This document shows positions 46,737-58,671 of a stretch of DNA of 64,000 bases, one piece after another. Numbering within the stretch: position 1 is the first letter of the stretch; each line of letters starts with the position of its first letter. The translations under genes and the position numbers were made by a program. Origin of the DNA: Pseudo-nitzschia pungens (lineage: Eukaryota; Bacillariophyta; Bacillariophyceae; Bacillariales; Bacillariaceae); assembly GCA_037355855.1 (NCBI GenBank), contig CM074765.1, positions 62,001-126,000 of the forward strand, in the 5' to 3' direction. The notes under the pieces are model-generated. The model saw nothing but the letters and a program-made list of their open reading frames with translations. It ran no database searches and was not told the origin of the DNA.

Positions 46737-48068
46737 TGCTGTCCCCCCCCCTTTATTATCGACGCGTTGCTGCTGTTTTGCTGCTTGCTGTCCCCCCCCT
46801 GTATTATCGACGCGTTGATGCTTGCTGTCCCCCCCCTGTATTATCGACGCGTTGCTGCTGCTTGCTGCTTGCTGTCCCCCCTGTATTATTGACGCGTGCT
46901 TGCTGCTTGCTGTCCCCCCCTGTATTATCGACGCGTTGCTGCTTGCTGCTGCTTGATGCCCCCCCCTGTATTATCGACGCGTTGCTGCTGCTTGCTGTCC
47001 CCCCTGTATTATCGACGCGTTGCTGCTTGCTGCTTGCTGTCCCCCCCTGTATTATCGACGCGTTGCTGCTTGCTGTCCCCCCTGGTGTATTATCGACGCG
47101 ATAGTTCTTTAAAAAATATTCTCGTGTATTATCCCCCCTGTATTATCGACGCGTTGCTGCTTGCTGTCCCCCCTGTATTGTCGACGCGTTCGTTGCTGCT
47201 TGCTGCTTGCTGTCCCCCCCTGTATTATCGACGCGTTGCTGCTTGCTGCTGCTTGCTGTCCCCCTGTATAAATTTCTTTTTCGACATAAATCCCTCTACA
47301 ATTTGTACTGGAAAATCGAATTTTTTGATTGCCTCGTTCACTCATCACCTCTATCTGCTTGCTGCTTCTTGCTGTCCCCCCTGTATTATCGACGCGTTGC
47401 TGCTGCTTGCTGTCCCCCCTGTATTATCGACGCGTTGCTGCTGCTTGCTGTCCCCCCTGTATTATCGACGCGTTGCTGCTGCTTGTTGCTGCTTGCTGTC
47501 CCCCCTGTATTATCGACGCGTTGCTGCTTGCTGTCCCCCCTCGTACTATCGACGCGTTGCTGCTGCTTGCTGTCCCCCCCTGGATTATCGACGCGTTTGT
47601 ATTATCGACGCGTTGCTGTTTGTATTATCGACGCGTTGCTGCTGCTTGCTGTCCCCCCCCTTGTATTATCGACGCGTTGCTGCTGCTTGCTGTCCCCCCC
47701 CTGTATTATTGACGCGTTGCTGCTGCTTGCTGTCCCCCCCTGTATTATCGACGCGTTTGTATTATCGACGCATTGCTGCTTGCTGCTTGCTGTCCCCCCC
47801 TTTATAATCGACGCGTTTCTGCTGCTTGCTGTCCCCCCTGTATTATCGATGTGTTGCTGCTTGCTGCTTGCTGTCCCCCCCTGTATTATCGACGCGTTGC
47901 TGCTGCTTGCTGTCCCCCCTGTATTATCGACGCGTTGCTGCTTGCTGCTTGCTGTCCCCCCTGTATTATCGACGCGTTGCTGCTGCTTGCTGTCCCCCCC
48001 CTGTATTATCGACGCGTTGCTGCTGCTTGCTGTCCCCCCTGTATTATCGACGTGTTGCTGCTTGCTGC
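46737..48068. repeat. C-rich minisatellite, units near 35 bp (copy 1)
   Basis: Units combine TTGCTGCTGCTTGCTG, a run of 5-9 C, TGTATTATCGACGCG. Some units carry an extra CTTGCTG. About 37 units are interrupted at 47101-47135 and by unique sequence at 47268-47357. Cys/Leu-rich plus-strand and Gln/Ser-rich minus-strand frames are translations of the repeat. Confidence 0.9.
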
Positions 48069-48074
48069 CTAGTG

Positions 48075-48480
48075 TCATTGTCAGTCCATACTGTGATGGT
48101 GTGTGTCGGACCAAAGGGAGGGTGACTTCTGCTTTCGCAGAAGAAATAAAATCCATAAGATCGTTCTTAACATAATAAGTTCGGCAATCACTGTTGGAAT
48201 AGAGATGCCTGGAGAGGCCTTGAGATACATATCGGTAGGTGTGAAAGTGGCTCGATTCTTGTTTGTATCCCTTGAAGGATTTTGATTTTCTTCTTCTTCC
48301 GGAGGCAATGCAGTTGCGACATTGGAATGTCTTGGGTATTCTGGGCTCATTGGCAAAGTGCCTTGGGTCCGAGGAAGCTTTCGGCATGGTGGTGTGTGTT
48401 TTTGTGATGGTGCGATGTCCCGGTATGTGATGTGACACCACTGAAAAAAAAAGTTCACAAAGGTGCGTGACGAAACACTT
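48075..48480. other. Copy-specific segment of TIR element copy 1
   Basis: This stretch between the minisatellite and the shared right end has no counterpart in copy 2. A minus-strand frame opens near 48441 and runs into the minisatellite; its first 105 residues (KSKSFKGYKQESSHFHTYRY...) are non-repetitive but match no family I know. Confidence 0.5.
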
Positions 48481-48791
48481 TGGTGTGATTGAAGTAAATT
48501 GGATTAAAAATTATTTGTTGTGTTGAGTCAAGTGTGTCAAATGTGTAAAAATGGAATGAAAATGTGAAGAGGGACTGAATGTCAGGGTCTAGAACAGAAC
48601 ATTTCCGTCGACACGTTGGGGGAGTTGAGAAAAGGGAGAAATGTGGTTGAGAATAATGGAAAAAAGTGGAGAATAATGGAAAAAAGGTTGTGAAATAAAA
48701 AATTGGGGTCGAATTTTTTTTAGACAAGTCGCGATTGGGTCGCGATCCGGTCGCGATTGGTCGCGATGGGTCGCGAACCAGTTTTCGGACG

Positions 48792-49339
48792 TAGTACATT
48801 GGGACACTTGTTTTAGTGGGTGGAAAGACCACTTCTTGGACTTCACTCCAGAGAAAAACTGACCACCATTATGGCCTTGGCTGGTCTTTTCGGAGAAAAA
48901 AGTATAGTCAGTGGCAACTGGTTCATTCTGTCTGGGGTAATGAAATGCTCTGAAACGCTTCCTGTAGTGCTGCCTGGGAATATCTCTGTTCTCTTCTTCA
49001 ATCTCCGTATAGAATTGCGTTGTATTTTCCAAGGTCTTCTTCACCACCCTCTCGGGGAGCATTGCCATTCTCTTCCTTAGTTCTAACATGGGCAGCTGAG
49101 CAAAACTGAACTTCTGAAAATTCCGCTTGCGTCTGAGCATGGGGTATTCCCTGAGGTCTGGCGGGGCAGGAGAGTTCAACTCAAATAACTCTAGTGACTC
49201 CATGTCGCCCTCTGTCGGTTTGGACAACTTAAAAAACACTTTCTCTTCATCATGCCAAAAAGGTAGGAACGTATTGCCAATCGTAATTCCGCAATCTGGG
49301 TACTGGGGTTGAACTCCAACTCGGACGCCGTGGTCTCCC
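48792..49339 (-). CDS. Copia pol, part 2: protease-integrase linker and integrase start
   Basis: Gag-pol residues about 740-922. It contains MGDHGVRVGVQPQYPDCGIT, then FKLSKPTEGDMESLELFELN, the linker after protease. The integrase start reads EPVATDYTFFSEKT (first catalytic Asp in ATDY) and ends KQVSQCT at the right insertion. It lies between the two TIR elements, and the frame joins both ways without loss. Confidence 0.9.
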
Positions 49340-51049
49340 ATCGTCCGAAAACTGGTTCGCGACCCCTCCCAAGAATTTATTTAGGGGGGTCGCGATTTAT
49401 TCCTGGCTCATTTTGACGTAGCTTGATTCCTAGCTCTCTCGCGATTCGCAACCCCAATCGCGACCCAGTAACTACCTCAATTACGAAAATTACGAAAAAA
49501 AAAAAAAATAAAATTCATACTCGACCCGATTTTTTTTTCAATCTGACTCATTATTACCGACCCTACCATCATTATATATTATGAGACTGTTGCAGAAATT
49601 CACTCCCAAAAATTGATTTCTCATCCCGACACAAAGTATTTCCCATCACACCCCTCAAGAAATTCATCACAAAAATCACAATTATTACCCGAAGCCCAGG
49701 AATCGCGACCCCCATGAAAAAAAATTTTGAAACACTATGATGCAAAATATAAGTCTTTCTTTTGATAAATATTGATATTACTCTAATAATTGTTTATTCT
49801 CTGTTCAATTTTCTCACACACGCACACACAAATTTTGGTTCGTTAGAAGAAGTGGTCGTCCTTGAAATCGTCGTCGCTCTTCGTTTCGATCGTCCTTGTC
49901 TGCGTCGTCCTTGAAGTCGTCGTTGCTTCTCGCTTCGATCGTCTTCATCCTCCCTGAAGTCGTCATTGCTCTTCGCTCCAAATTGCCTTCCTCGTCGTCG
50001 TCCTCCCTGAAATCGTCGTCCTCTCTGAAATTGTCGTTGCTCTTTGCTTCGATTGGCTTCGTCGTCCTCTCTGAAATCGTTGTTGCTCTTCGCTTCGATC
50101 GTCATCGTCGTCCTTGAAATTGTCGTTGCTCTTTGCTCCGATCGTCTTCGTCCTCATGCACACCACACAAATTTTGGTTCAAACGATTTTTAAATAATGG
50201 TCATCGTGATAATTTCATCCATACCGGTATCTGTACTGCCAGTAAAGGTCTCCTCACATCGCATCATATTTCATCAGTTGCAATCGCATCATTTTGTCAG
50301 TTGCGATCACATTATATTTGTCTTGCGATCGCAATATGATGTGTCAGTTGCCCCGTCGCATCATTTTTCGCATCATTTTTCAGTTGCCCCGTCGCATTAA
50401 AGTTGATTCTTCCCTATCAGTAGCAAGCAGGAGGCAACTCAATGCAGAATTAGAACAATTGAAATCCATTATCAATACCCCAGATCTTGATGTGCTTCAC
50501 TCACCGTTGCATTATATTTCATTTGCCGTTGCATCCTATTTCATCAGCAGTTGCGGTCGCCTCCCTATCAGGAGCAAGCAGGCAAGTCAATGATGCACAG
50601 TTAGACGAATCAAAATCCATTATTAATACCTCCTCCAACCTTGATGTGGTTCACTTACCATTTCCATCTCATTATATTTCAGTTGCCGTCTTTCTTGTTC
50701 CGTTCCGACCCAAAATTATGTGAAGTAAGATTTACGACACATGCATTTTCTGTCATGCATGTGTTTGCCGAGAATTGATTTCTTCTACATGATAGCAGTA
50801 GAGTTACTACTAGTAGTATGTACCGTACTGAAGTAATAGTAGAAACCAGTAGAAAGCTGATGATGGTGATATCGCGCGCCACCTAAACCACAGAGAGCCA
50901 GCCCCGCTGCGCCATAATTTTGGACTACCTCTTATGTACTACTACCTACGCACTGCAGTAGTATGTAGCAGCAGTGTATAACTGTACTACTACTACAAGC
51001 AGCAAGAATAGTACTACCTCAGTGAATATACCATCAAATCAAATATCTG

Positions 51050-52435
51050 AATGAATCTGGCCATTCTTTGTGTGATTCCAGTGTGAATATTTCTCATCCT
51101 ATGCATGGGCAAGACTATTCAAAAAGAAGTATTCAAAAATCACCAATAATTTGGATGTCACCACTGAATAATTAGTAGTTGGCCCACTACTGCGGAATTT
51201 ACTAGAAAATACTGTAAAATCACATATCTGAATGAATCTGGCCAATCTTTGTGTGATTCCAGTTTGAATATTTCTCATCCTATCCATGGGCAAGAGTATG
51301 CAAAAAGAAGTATTCAAAAATCACAAATGGTATGGGTGTCACCACTGAATAATTAATATTTGGTCAACTACTGCGGAATTTACTAGAAAAAAGTAGCAAA
51401 TCACATATCGGAATGAATCTGGCCAATAGTTGTGTGATTCCAGTGTGAATATTCCTCATACTGTGCATGGGCAAGAGTATGCAAAAAGAAGTATTCAAAA
51501 ATCACCAATAATTTGGGTGTCACCACTGAATAATTAATATTTGTTCCACTACTGCGGAATTTACTAGAAAAAAGTACCAAATCACATATCTGAATGAATG
51601 CGGCCAATAGTTGTGTGATTCCAGTGTGAATATTCCTCATACTGTGCATGGGCAAGAGTATGCAAAAAGAAGTATTCAAAAATCACCAATAATTTGGGTG
51701 TCACCACTGAATAATTAATATTTGTTCCACTACTGCGGAATTTACTAGAAAAAAGTACCAAATCACATATCTGAATGAATGCGGCCAATAGTTGTGTGAT
51801 TCCAGTGTGAATATTTCTCATCCTGTGCATGGGCAAGACTATTCAAAAAGAAGTATTCAAAAATCACCTATAATTTGGGTGTCACCACTGAATAATTAAT
51901 ATTTGGCCCACTACTGCGGAATTTGCTAGAAAAAAGTACCAAATCACATATCAGAATGAATCTGGCCAATATTTGTGTGATTCCAGTGTGAATATTTCTC
52001 ATCCTGTGCATGGGCAAGACTATTCAAAAAGAAGTATTCAAAAATCACCAATAATTTGGGTGTCACCACAGAATAATTAATATTTGGCCAACTACTCGAG
52101 AATTTACTAGAAAAAAGTACCAAATCACATATCAGAATGAATCTGGCCAATATTTGTGTGATTCCAGTGTGAATATTTCTCATCCTATGTATGGGCAAGA
52201 GTATGCAAAAAGAAGTATTCAAAAATCACCAATAATTTGGATGTCACCACTGAATAATTAATATTTGGCCCAGTACCGCAGCATTTAGTAGAAACTGCTG
52301 TAAAATCAAATATGTGAATGAATCTAGTCAATATTTTGTGATTCCAGTGTGAATATTTCTCATCCTATGCATGGGCAAGAGTATGCAAAAAGAAGTATTC
52401 AAAAATCACCAATGGTATGGATGTCACCATTGAAT
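51050..52435. repeat. 181-bp satellite, 8 units (copy 2)
   Basis: The marker word TGTGATTCCAGT recurs at steps of 181 bp from about 51071 to about 52339. There is one unit more than in copy 1; the extra unit seems to duplicate the third/fourth unit type (GCGGCCAATAGTTG). Confidence 0.9.
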
Positions 52436-53289
52436 AACTGAATAGATCACCTGGTGACAAATGCTTCGCAGCAAAAATATTTCTATTGCATCGTGATGTA
52501 GCAAAAGACATTCCCGTGATGGGACTCGAACCAACAATACCAACTGCATACAATCCAGTAGTGCCACTATTACTGTCTACTGCTGCTAAACAGGTGTTCT
52601 CTCCATGTTTTAATGCTACCACCATCTCGGGGAAGGCTCATCCTGTATAATATGTACCAACACTAAGTTACCGTACCTCCACCACTTCGCGCCAAAAGAT
52701 TTGTACCAGTACCATACGTACAGTTTATACGTACCGTTTCCGTTTACAAAAAACCTACATATCCCCAGCCTGTACGTACTGTCGGTACCTACTAGGAACG
52801 GGTATGCACAGACCTGTCATTTTTTCTTTTTCTCAGCCTGTACACTTAGTACTGTAAAGTACGTACATTGCTGTCATTTTTTCCACTCAGCCTGTACACA
52901 CAGTACCGTAAAGCACATAATAAAGCACTAAAGCACTACGTCACAGTGGCAGATCGATTTTCCGCCCCACATCTCCCTCGTACAGGATGTGTCATAATTT
53001 TCATTTCCATTTCCATTTTCATTTTCGTTTCAATTCTTGCATCGGAATATTCTGGCCGGTCCAGTTTAACCTAGCCATCAGGCACCGGGACCATCTCTTT
53101 TGAAAAAGACACACATGCTGTGGGGAGCTTGAGAACGGCCGCTCTTGCTTTCTGCTCTGTTGTCTGATTCATATCACGGAGGTTGGGTGTGTTGAAGTCC
53201 TGGAACTACCTGGCTTACCCAGATATACGACGTACTGATATTGGAAACAACGAAGACGAAACTCACAACCGATTGGTGCGGAGACGGAC

Positions 53290-53720
53290 GACGACGACGA
53301 CGACGACGAAGGTACGATCGCTCCAGAGGGGGACGACGGTGGTACGGTCGCTACGATCGCTTCTAACAGGGTGTTTGTTGTTGTTTTTACTTTCGTCTTT
53401 CCATAGGGGAACGACGGCAACAACAAAGAGGAAGGTACGATCGCTTCGGACAGGGACGACGGCGGGTACGATCGCTTCGGACTGGGACGATCGGGTACGA
53501 TCGCTCCAGAGAGGGCCGACGGGGGTACGATCGCTACGATCGCTTCTAACAGGATGTTTGTTGTTATTTTTACTTTCGTCTTTCCATAGGGGAACGACCG
53601 ACGACGACGACGACGAAGGTACGGGCCGACGGGGGTACGATCGGAAGAGGACGATGTCGAAAGTACGGTCGCTCCAGAGAGGGTCGACAACGACGAAGGT
53701 ACGATCGGATCGAACGAAAC
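53290..53720. repeat. GTACGATCGCT-type repeats (copy 2)
   Basis: Counterpart of 46060-46420, with an additional unit and more GACGACGAC runs. Confidence 0.6.
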
Positions 53721-53880
53721 ACCCCTACGATTTTCGGTTGTTGAGAACAGGAGCGACGGATTGAACGAAATACTCCTACGATTTTTAGTTGTTGACAATG
53801 AGAGCAACGGATCGATCGGTTTTCCGTTGTTGCAGAAAGGAGCGGATCGATCGGTTTTCGTTATTTGAAGAAAGGAGCGT

Positions 53881-55362
53881 TCCCCCCTGTATTATCGACC
53901 CGTTGCTGCTTGCTGCTTGCTGTCGACGCGATAGTTCTTTAAAAAATATTCTCGTGTATTATCCCCCCTGTATTATCGACGCGTTGCTGCTGCTTGCTGT
54001 CCCCTGCATTATCGACGCGTTGGTTGCTGCTTGTTGCTGCTTGCTGTTCCCCCCCCCCCTGTATTATCGACGCGTTGCTGCTTGCTGTCCCCCCTGTAGT
54101 ATCGACGCGTTGCTTGTATTATCGACGCGTTGCTGCTGCAATCGTATCCTTCCGTATCGATTGTATCGTATACGGAAGATAGATCGGCAATCGTATCCTC
54201 CGTGTCGATTGGAAGATAGATCTATAAGCCTTAACCTTACTGCCTGGTACTCCGTCTAACGATCTTACAAAGCGCTCCGTAATACTTCGAAGTATGTTTG
54301 GAGGTCACGTCCCAACAGCTGCTTGCTGCTTGCTGTCCCCCCTGTATTGTCGACGCGTTCGTTGCTGCTTGCTGTCCCCCCTGTATTTTCGACGCGTTCG
54401 TTGCTGCTTGCTGTCCCCCCTGTATTTTCAACGCGTTCGTTGCTGCTTGCTGTCCCCCCCCCCCTGTATTATCGACGCGTTGCTGCTGCTTGCTGCTCGC
54501 TGTCCCACCCCTGTATTTTCGACGTGTTGCTCCTGCTTGCTGTCAGCCCCTGTATTATTGACGCGTTGCTGCTGCTTGCTGCTTGCTGCTCGCTGTCCCA
54601 CCCCTGTATTATCGACGCGTTGCTGCTGCTTGCTGCTCGCTGTCCCACCCCCGTATTATCGACGCGTTGCTGCTGCTTGCTGTTGTTTGCTGTTTGCTGC
54701 TTACGTAAAGTACGTGACGGCACGTACGAATAAGTGGCTGTCAGCGCCACTTTAAATGGCGCCTGGTTACCCCCATCGACGCGTTGTCCCCCCCTGTACT
54801 ATCGACGCGTTGCTGCTTGCTCCCCTATATTATCGACGCGTCGCTGCTTGCTGTCCCCCCTGTAATATCGACGCGTTGCTGCTGCTTGCTGTCCCCCCTG
54901 TATTATCGACGCGTTGCTCCTGCTTGCTGTCCCCTCCTGTATTATCGACGCGTTGCTGCTGTTTGCTGTCCCCCCTGTATTATCGACGCGTTCGTTGCTG
55001 CTTGCTGCTTGCTGTCCCCCCTGTAGTATTATCGACGCCTTGCTGCTGCTTGCTGCTGCTTGTTGTCCCCCCCTGTATTATCGACGCGTTGCTGTTTGCT
55101 GCTTGCTGTCCCCCCTGTATCATCGACGCGTTGCTGTTTGCTGTTTGCTGTCCCCCCTGCTGTATTATCGACGCGTTGCTGCTTGCTGTCCCCCCTGCTG
55201 TATTATCGACGCGTTGCTGCTTGCTGTCCCCCCTGCTGTATTATCGAAGCGCTGCTGCTGCTTGCTGTCCCCCCCTGTATTATCGACGCGTTTGTATTAT
55301 CGACGCGTTGCTGTTGCTTGCTGTCCCCCCTGTATTATCGACGCGTTGGTTGCTGCATGCTG
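53881..55362. repeat. C-rich minisatellite, units near 35 bp (copy 2)
   Basis: Three blocks (53881-54142, 54316-54701, 54776-55362) of the same unit as in copy 1, separated by unique sequences. Units show more variants (TATTTTCGACGCG, TGTATCATCGACG). Confidence 0.85.
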
Positions 55363-55369
55363 TCACTTT

Positions 55370-56060
55370 TGTGTGATTGATGATTGAAGTAAGGGGTTGG
55401 GGTTGGACCGGTTTTTGCTTGTACTTCTTCAGGGGAGTGTACTCAGTCTACAGTTCGATTCTCGACAACGACTCCTCCAATCGATCCGCAAATTGCAGGC
55501 CTTGTCTATCTTGATATAATAGAGGTCTCCGAAGTGGTCCGGTTGCAATCGGTGGTCCGGGGATAGAGATATTAATTTTCGCCGTTATTTGGACCGGGTA
55601 GTTTTTCGATCGCAAAAAAAGACGCGATTTTTGCTGCTGCTTGGAGCCTTCGATTCTCGTAAACTCAACGCCCAATCGATCCGCAACTTGCAGGTCTCCT
55701 TCCTCTAATAGTGTAGATGGTGCAGCTACAAGGGGATAATTTACTCGGGCTTGGTTAAGGAGTTAGGGGGGGGCTGACAGGTCCTTGTTGCTGTGGTTGT
55801 TGAAATGGAGTTTTTTTCAAATTTTTGACCTTATTTTGTGGCCCGGTGTAAGAAAAGGCTCGGCGCGCAATACAAGTCATGTTGGGTACCTATCGAAAGC
55901 TCGTGACCTTGCCATTTCTCTCATCGGGTATAAATTAGTGTCCAAGCTAAGGTCTAAGAGTTATCTTAGTTAGCAGAAACAGGGGACCTTTCGATGTTGC
56001 TCTGGCTCATAACCAGTCCGTAAAAACCAGACTGAATTACTTACTAAACCCTTACATCTG
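55370..56060. other. Copy-specific segment of TIR element copy 2
   Basis: This segment replaces 48075-48480 of copy 1. It contains an imperfect direct repeat (TTCGATTCTCG...CCAATCGATCCGCAA) at about 55455-55500 and 55648-55695. A short minus-strand frame of 75 residues matches nothing known. Confidence 0.5.
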
Positions 56061-56330
56061 ATTAAAAATTATTTGTTATGTTGAGTCAAATGTGTCAAAT
56101 GTGTAAAATGGAATGAAAGGGTGACGAGGGACTGAATATCAGGGTCTAGATCAGAACATTTTCCTGAAAACGATGCGGGGATCGAGAAAAAGGAGAAATA
56201 AGGTTGAGAATAATGGAAAAAAGGTTGTGAAATAAAAAATTGGGGTCGCATTTTTCTGAGACAAGTCGCGATTGGGTCGCGATCCGGTCGCGATTGGTCG
56301 CGATGGGTCGCGAACCAGTTTTCGGACGAT

Positions 56331-58547
56331 GTCGATGGAGGTTAACAGAGACTCGCCTTCAGTGCTGTCCCGGTCTTCAGCAATGTAAGTGGCATAATGC
56401 ACCAACAGGAGGACCGGGTCTTCTCTCCCAGGAATTATGGCCTTCGTTACTGCACTCACCACTGGGTGTCCATCCATCACATCACTTGACATGAAAGGCT
56501 TTACGGCTGAGGTCAATCCTGTCTCTCCTCCAACTTTGATCCAAGCCTTTTCTGTCACAGTAGGTCGGTTTCCACCTCCACTATCCATAATTGCAATATT
56601 TTCTCCCTTGGAAATTTTCATGGGGAAGCGTCTGGTTGTCTTTAGGAGGGTACGTTCTTGTAGTCTTCTACTTCTGCGTGGGCCGGCAGCTGGAGTATGG
56701 GTTGAAACCTCTGGTGGAGATGCTGGAGCATGCTCCTCTTGCTGCTGTTGCGTCTGCATCTCTTCGTGCTCTTTCCCCTTTTCAACCATATGAAATCGAA
56801 TGGCCTTTAAAGGAAGGGATCCGGGGGGAAACAGTTCGGAGTCATCGATAGATCCAAGACTGTGGTCATCGGTAGGATCCTCGGGAACACTATCCTCGGG
56901 CCCAGGGGGCGCCGGGGGACCACTCGGTGGGGGAGGCAGGAGCATCTCCGTAGGCGTCTCCATCAGGTCCGGTGTCTTCCCTGTATCTTCAAAAGTATCT
57001 AACATGATTCGTCGGACCCGGCGTTGACGTCCCGGATCACGGGATCGAACGCGCCGGGGGACATCGGTGTTCCCCATCCCATCATCTTTGGGCTCACCAA
57101 TGTTGACTCCCACAAGAGGCTTGGGGTATTCTCCCGGGGACATCTTGTGGCGCACGGCAGTATTGTATTCAAGGACATATTTTTGGTGGTCGGATTTCAG
57201 GCTTCTCCAAAGATCTGGGGGGATACGAAGGATTCCAATAAGATTAGGGTGTAACGTACTGGGAAGAGAAGCGGATTCTGATTCCAATGTTCCTTCTACC
57301 CGACGGCGCTTCCCGGAATGATACACCAGTTCTTGTCGGCGTTTAGCTTCCCCTTGTCTGAGTATCCTATTGCGGAGCGCCACTTTCTCCTCGTTTCGGA
57401 GCTCCATAACAAGATCTTGGATCTTGAGCCTGGATTTGTTTTGTTCCATGTAGCGTTTGATATAATCCAGGGATTGGTCGTGTATATTCCGAATAAATAA
57501 ACCTTTCCCTTCTGATTCGTGCATTCCGAATGTCGGGATACGGTTGAGTTCATAATAGATCAACTCGAACCGATTGATGTAGTCAGAGATATTGCCGCCT
57601 TCGTAGAGTTTGACGTTTTGCAGCTTGATACGTAGAGTGTCTGCGTGGGTCTCTAGCTGTGATTCGTCGTCGTACCAATCAAGGAGTTTCTGCCATGCGC
57701 CGTGTCCATCTGTTCGGTGTTGATTGATTTTTGAGTATGCGCTTCCGTTGCAGGTTGCTGATGCTAGCGTGGAAAACAGAACGTTGTTCCTGTTTGGATC
57801 CTTATCTGCTTCAATTCTGCTATCCATAACTTTCTGGAACCCTGTCCCATATAGGATACTTTCCGCCTCTGCCTTCCATTTCACCCAGTGTAATTCGTTG
57901 CCGTCAAATGGTTTCACATCTCCTACACGTAGCGACTGGAAACCGTCTCTCTCTTCCTTCTTTTCCAGGGCTTCTTCCTTCTTTTCTAGGGCCTTCTTAA
58001 GTTCCTTTATCTCATTGTCTCTTTCTTCTTTCTCTTTCTTCTCGAGGGCCTCTTTTTCTTCCTTTTCTTTCTTCTCGAGTGCTTCTTTTTCTTCTTTTTC
58101 TTTCTTCTCAAGTGCCCTCTTTAATTCCTTTATCTCCTTGTCTCTTTCTTCTTTTTCTCTCGTCTCGAGGGCCTTCCTAAGTTCAGCAATCTGGTCGTCG
58201 CGCTCTTCTTTCTTTTCGAGCGCCTTCTTCAGCTCTTTAATTTGTTCATCAAGGTGATTGTTGGTTTTAATCTGTTCTTCAAGGTGATTGTTGTTTTTAA
58301 TCCGTTGTAGTGCGAACGTCGGGGTGAACATCCACTTAATCCCCTTCAGCAGAAGAGATCGGTCCCAATAGGAATCGCTTTGGTCTGAGTCGGTGTTGTT
58401 GAATACCTTCAGCGTTGTATTCGTATTCGTATTGGATGTTTCTTCGTTCGTATGGTCATTGGATATTTCTTCATTGGTATTGGCTGGGGGTGTTTCGACG
58501 ACGGGTGTTTCTTCGTTCGGTCTTTCTTCTGACGTGACGGTCGTCAT
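56331..58547 (-). CDS. Copia gag and protease, gag-pol part 1
   Basis: ATG at 58547 (MTTVTSEERPNEETPV) is chosen as the first ATG; the open frame extends to 58676 without need. About 739 residues before the insertion. Residues 100-200 form a long Lys/Glu coiled coil (EIKELKKALEKKEE repeats). Residues about 212-395 are a copia-type gag (HWVKWKAEAESILYGTGFQK ... WQKLLDWYDDES). A Pro-rich linker follows. The aspartic protease motif AIMDSGGG is near 654. No CCHC zinc knuckle is visible. The frame resumes at 49339 after the TIR element. Confidence 0.9.
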
Positions 58548-58671
58548 AATTGTTTTAGGTATGTGAGTGTAATAACGTAGTTTTCCAGTAAAAACTAAAA
58601 TCGCGTGTTTCGAATCGTTGAGTATCGAACAACGCGAATGGTAGAGTATTGTCAAACTGCGACTGTTAATC

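Larger units (their letters stand above)
42341..48791. mobile_element. TIR element, copy 1 (6451 bp), no transposase seen
   Basis: Terminal inverted repeats of 24 bp start CGTCCGAAAACTGGTTCG; sub-terminal TCGCGACC/GGTCGCGA words repeat at both ends. The flanking TA (42339-42340 and 48792-48793) is duplicated target, proved by the copia frame. Contents in order: AT-rich end; a Glu/Arg-coding GAAATCGTCGT-type repeat (42830-43140); a segment with ACTAGTAG words; seven 181-bp satellite units; a B-box segment; GTACGATCGCT-type repeats (46060-46420); a C-rich minisatellite (46737-48068); a copy-specific segment (48075-48480); and the right end. I find no transposase frame, so it is probably non-autonomous. 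Two-base target duplication with these ends fits no superfamily I can name. Confidence 0.85.
49342..56328. mobile_element. TIR element, copy 2 (6987 bp), no transposase seen
   Basis: Same 24-bp ends and order of contents as copy 1 in the same orientation, with target duplication AT (49340-49341 and 56329-56330), again proved by the restored copia frame. The difference in length comes from one more satellite unit, longer GTACGATCGCT-type and C-rich blocks, and a different segment before the right end. The left half differs from copy 1 by scattered substitutions and small indels, so these are separate family members and not a tandem duplication of one insertion. Confidence 0.85.

Noticed and set aside
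46737..48068. CRISPR-like array
   Set aside because: Units are contiguous with no unique spacers of constant length, and the genome is eukaryotic.
46575..48175. Cys/Leu-rich plus-strand frames (CCLLSPLYYRRVAA repeats)
   Set aside because: They are translations of the C-rich minisatellite in all frames; no start or non-repetitive domain.
42341..48791. Helitron as explanation for the TIR element (AT target)
   Set aside because: Helitrons lack terminal inverted repeats and target duplications; both are present here.
54293..55390. Similar Cys/Leu-rich frames in TIR copy 2
   Set aside because: Same reason: minisatellite translation.
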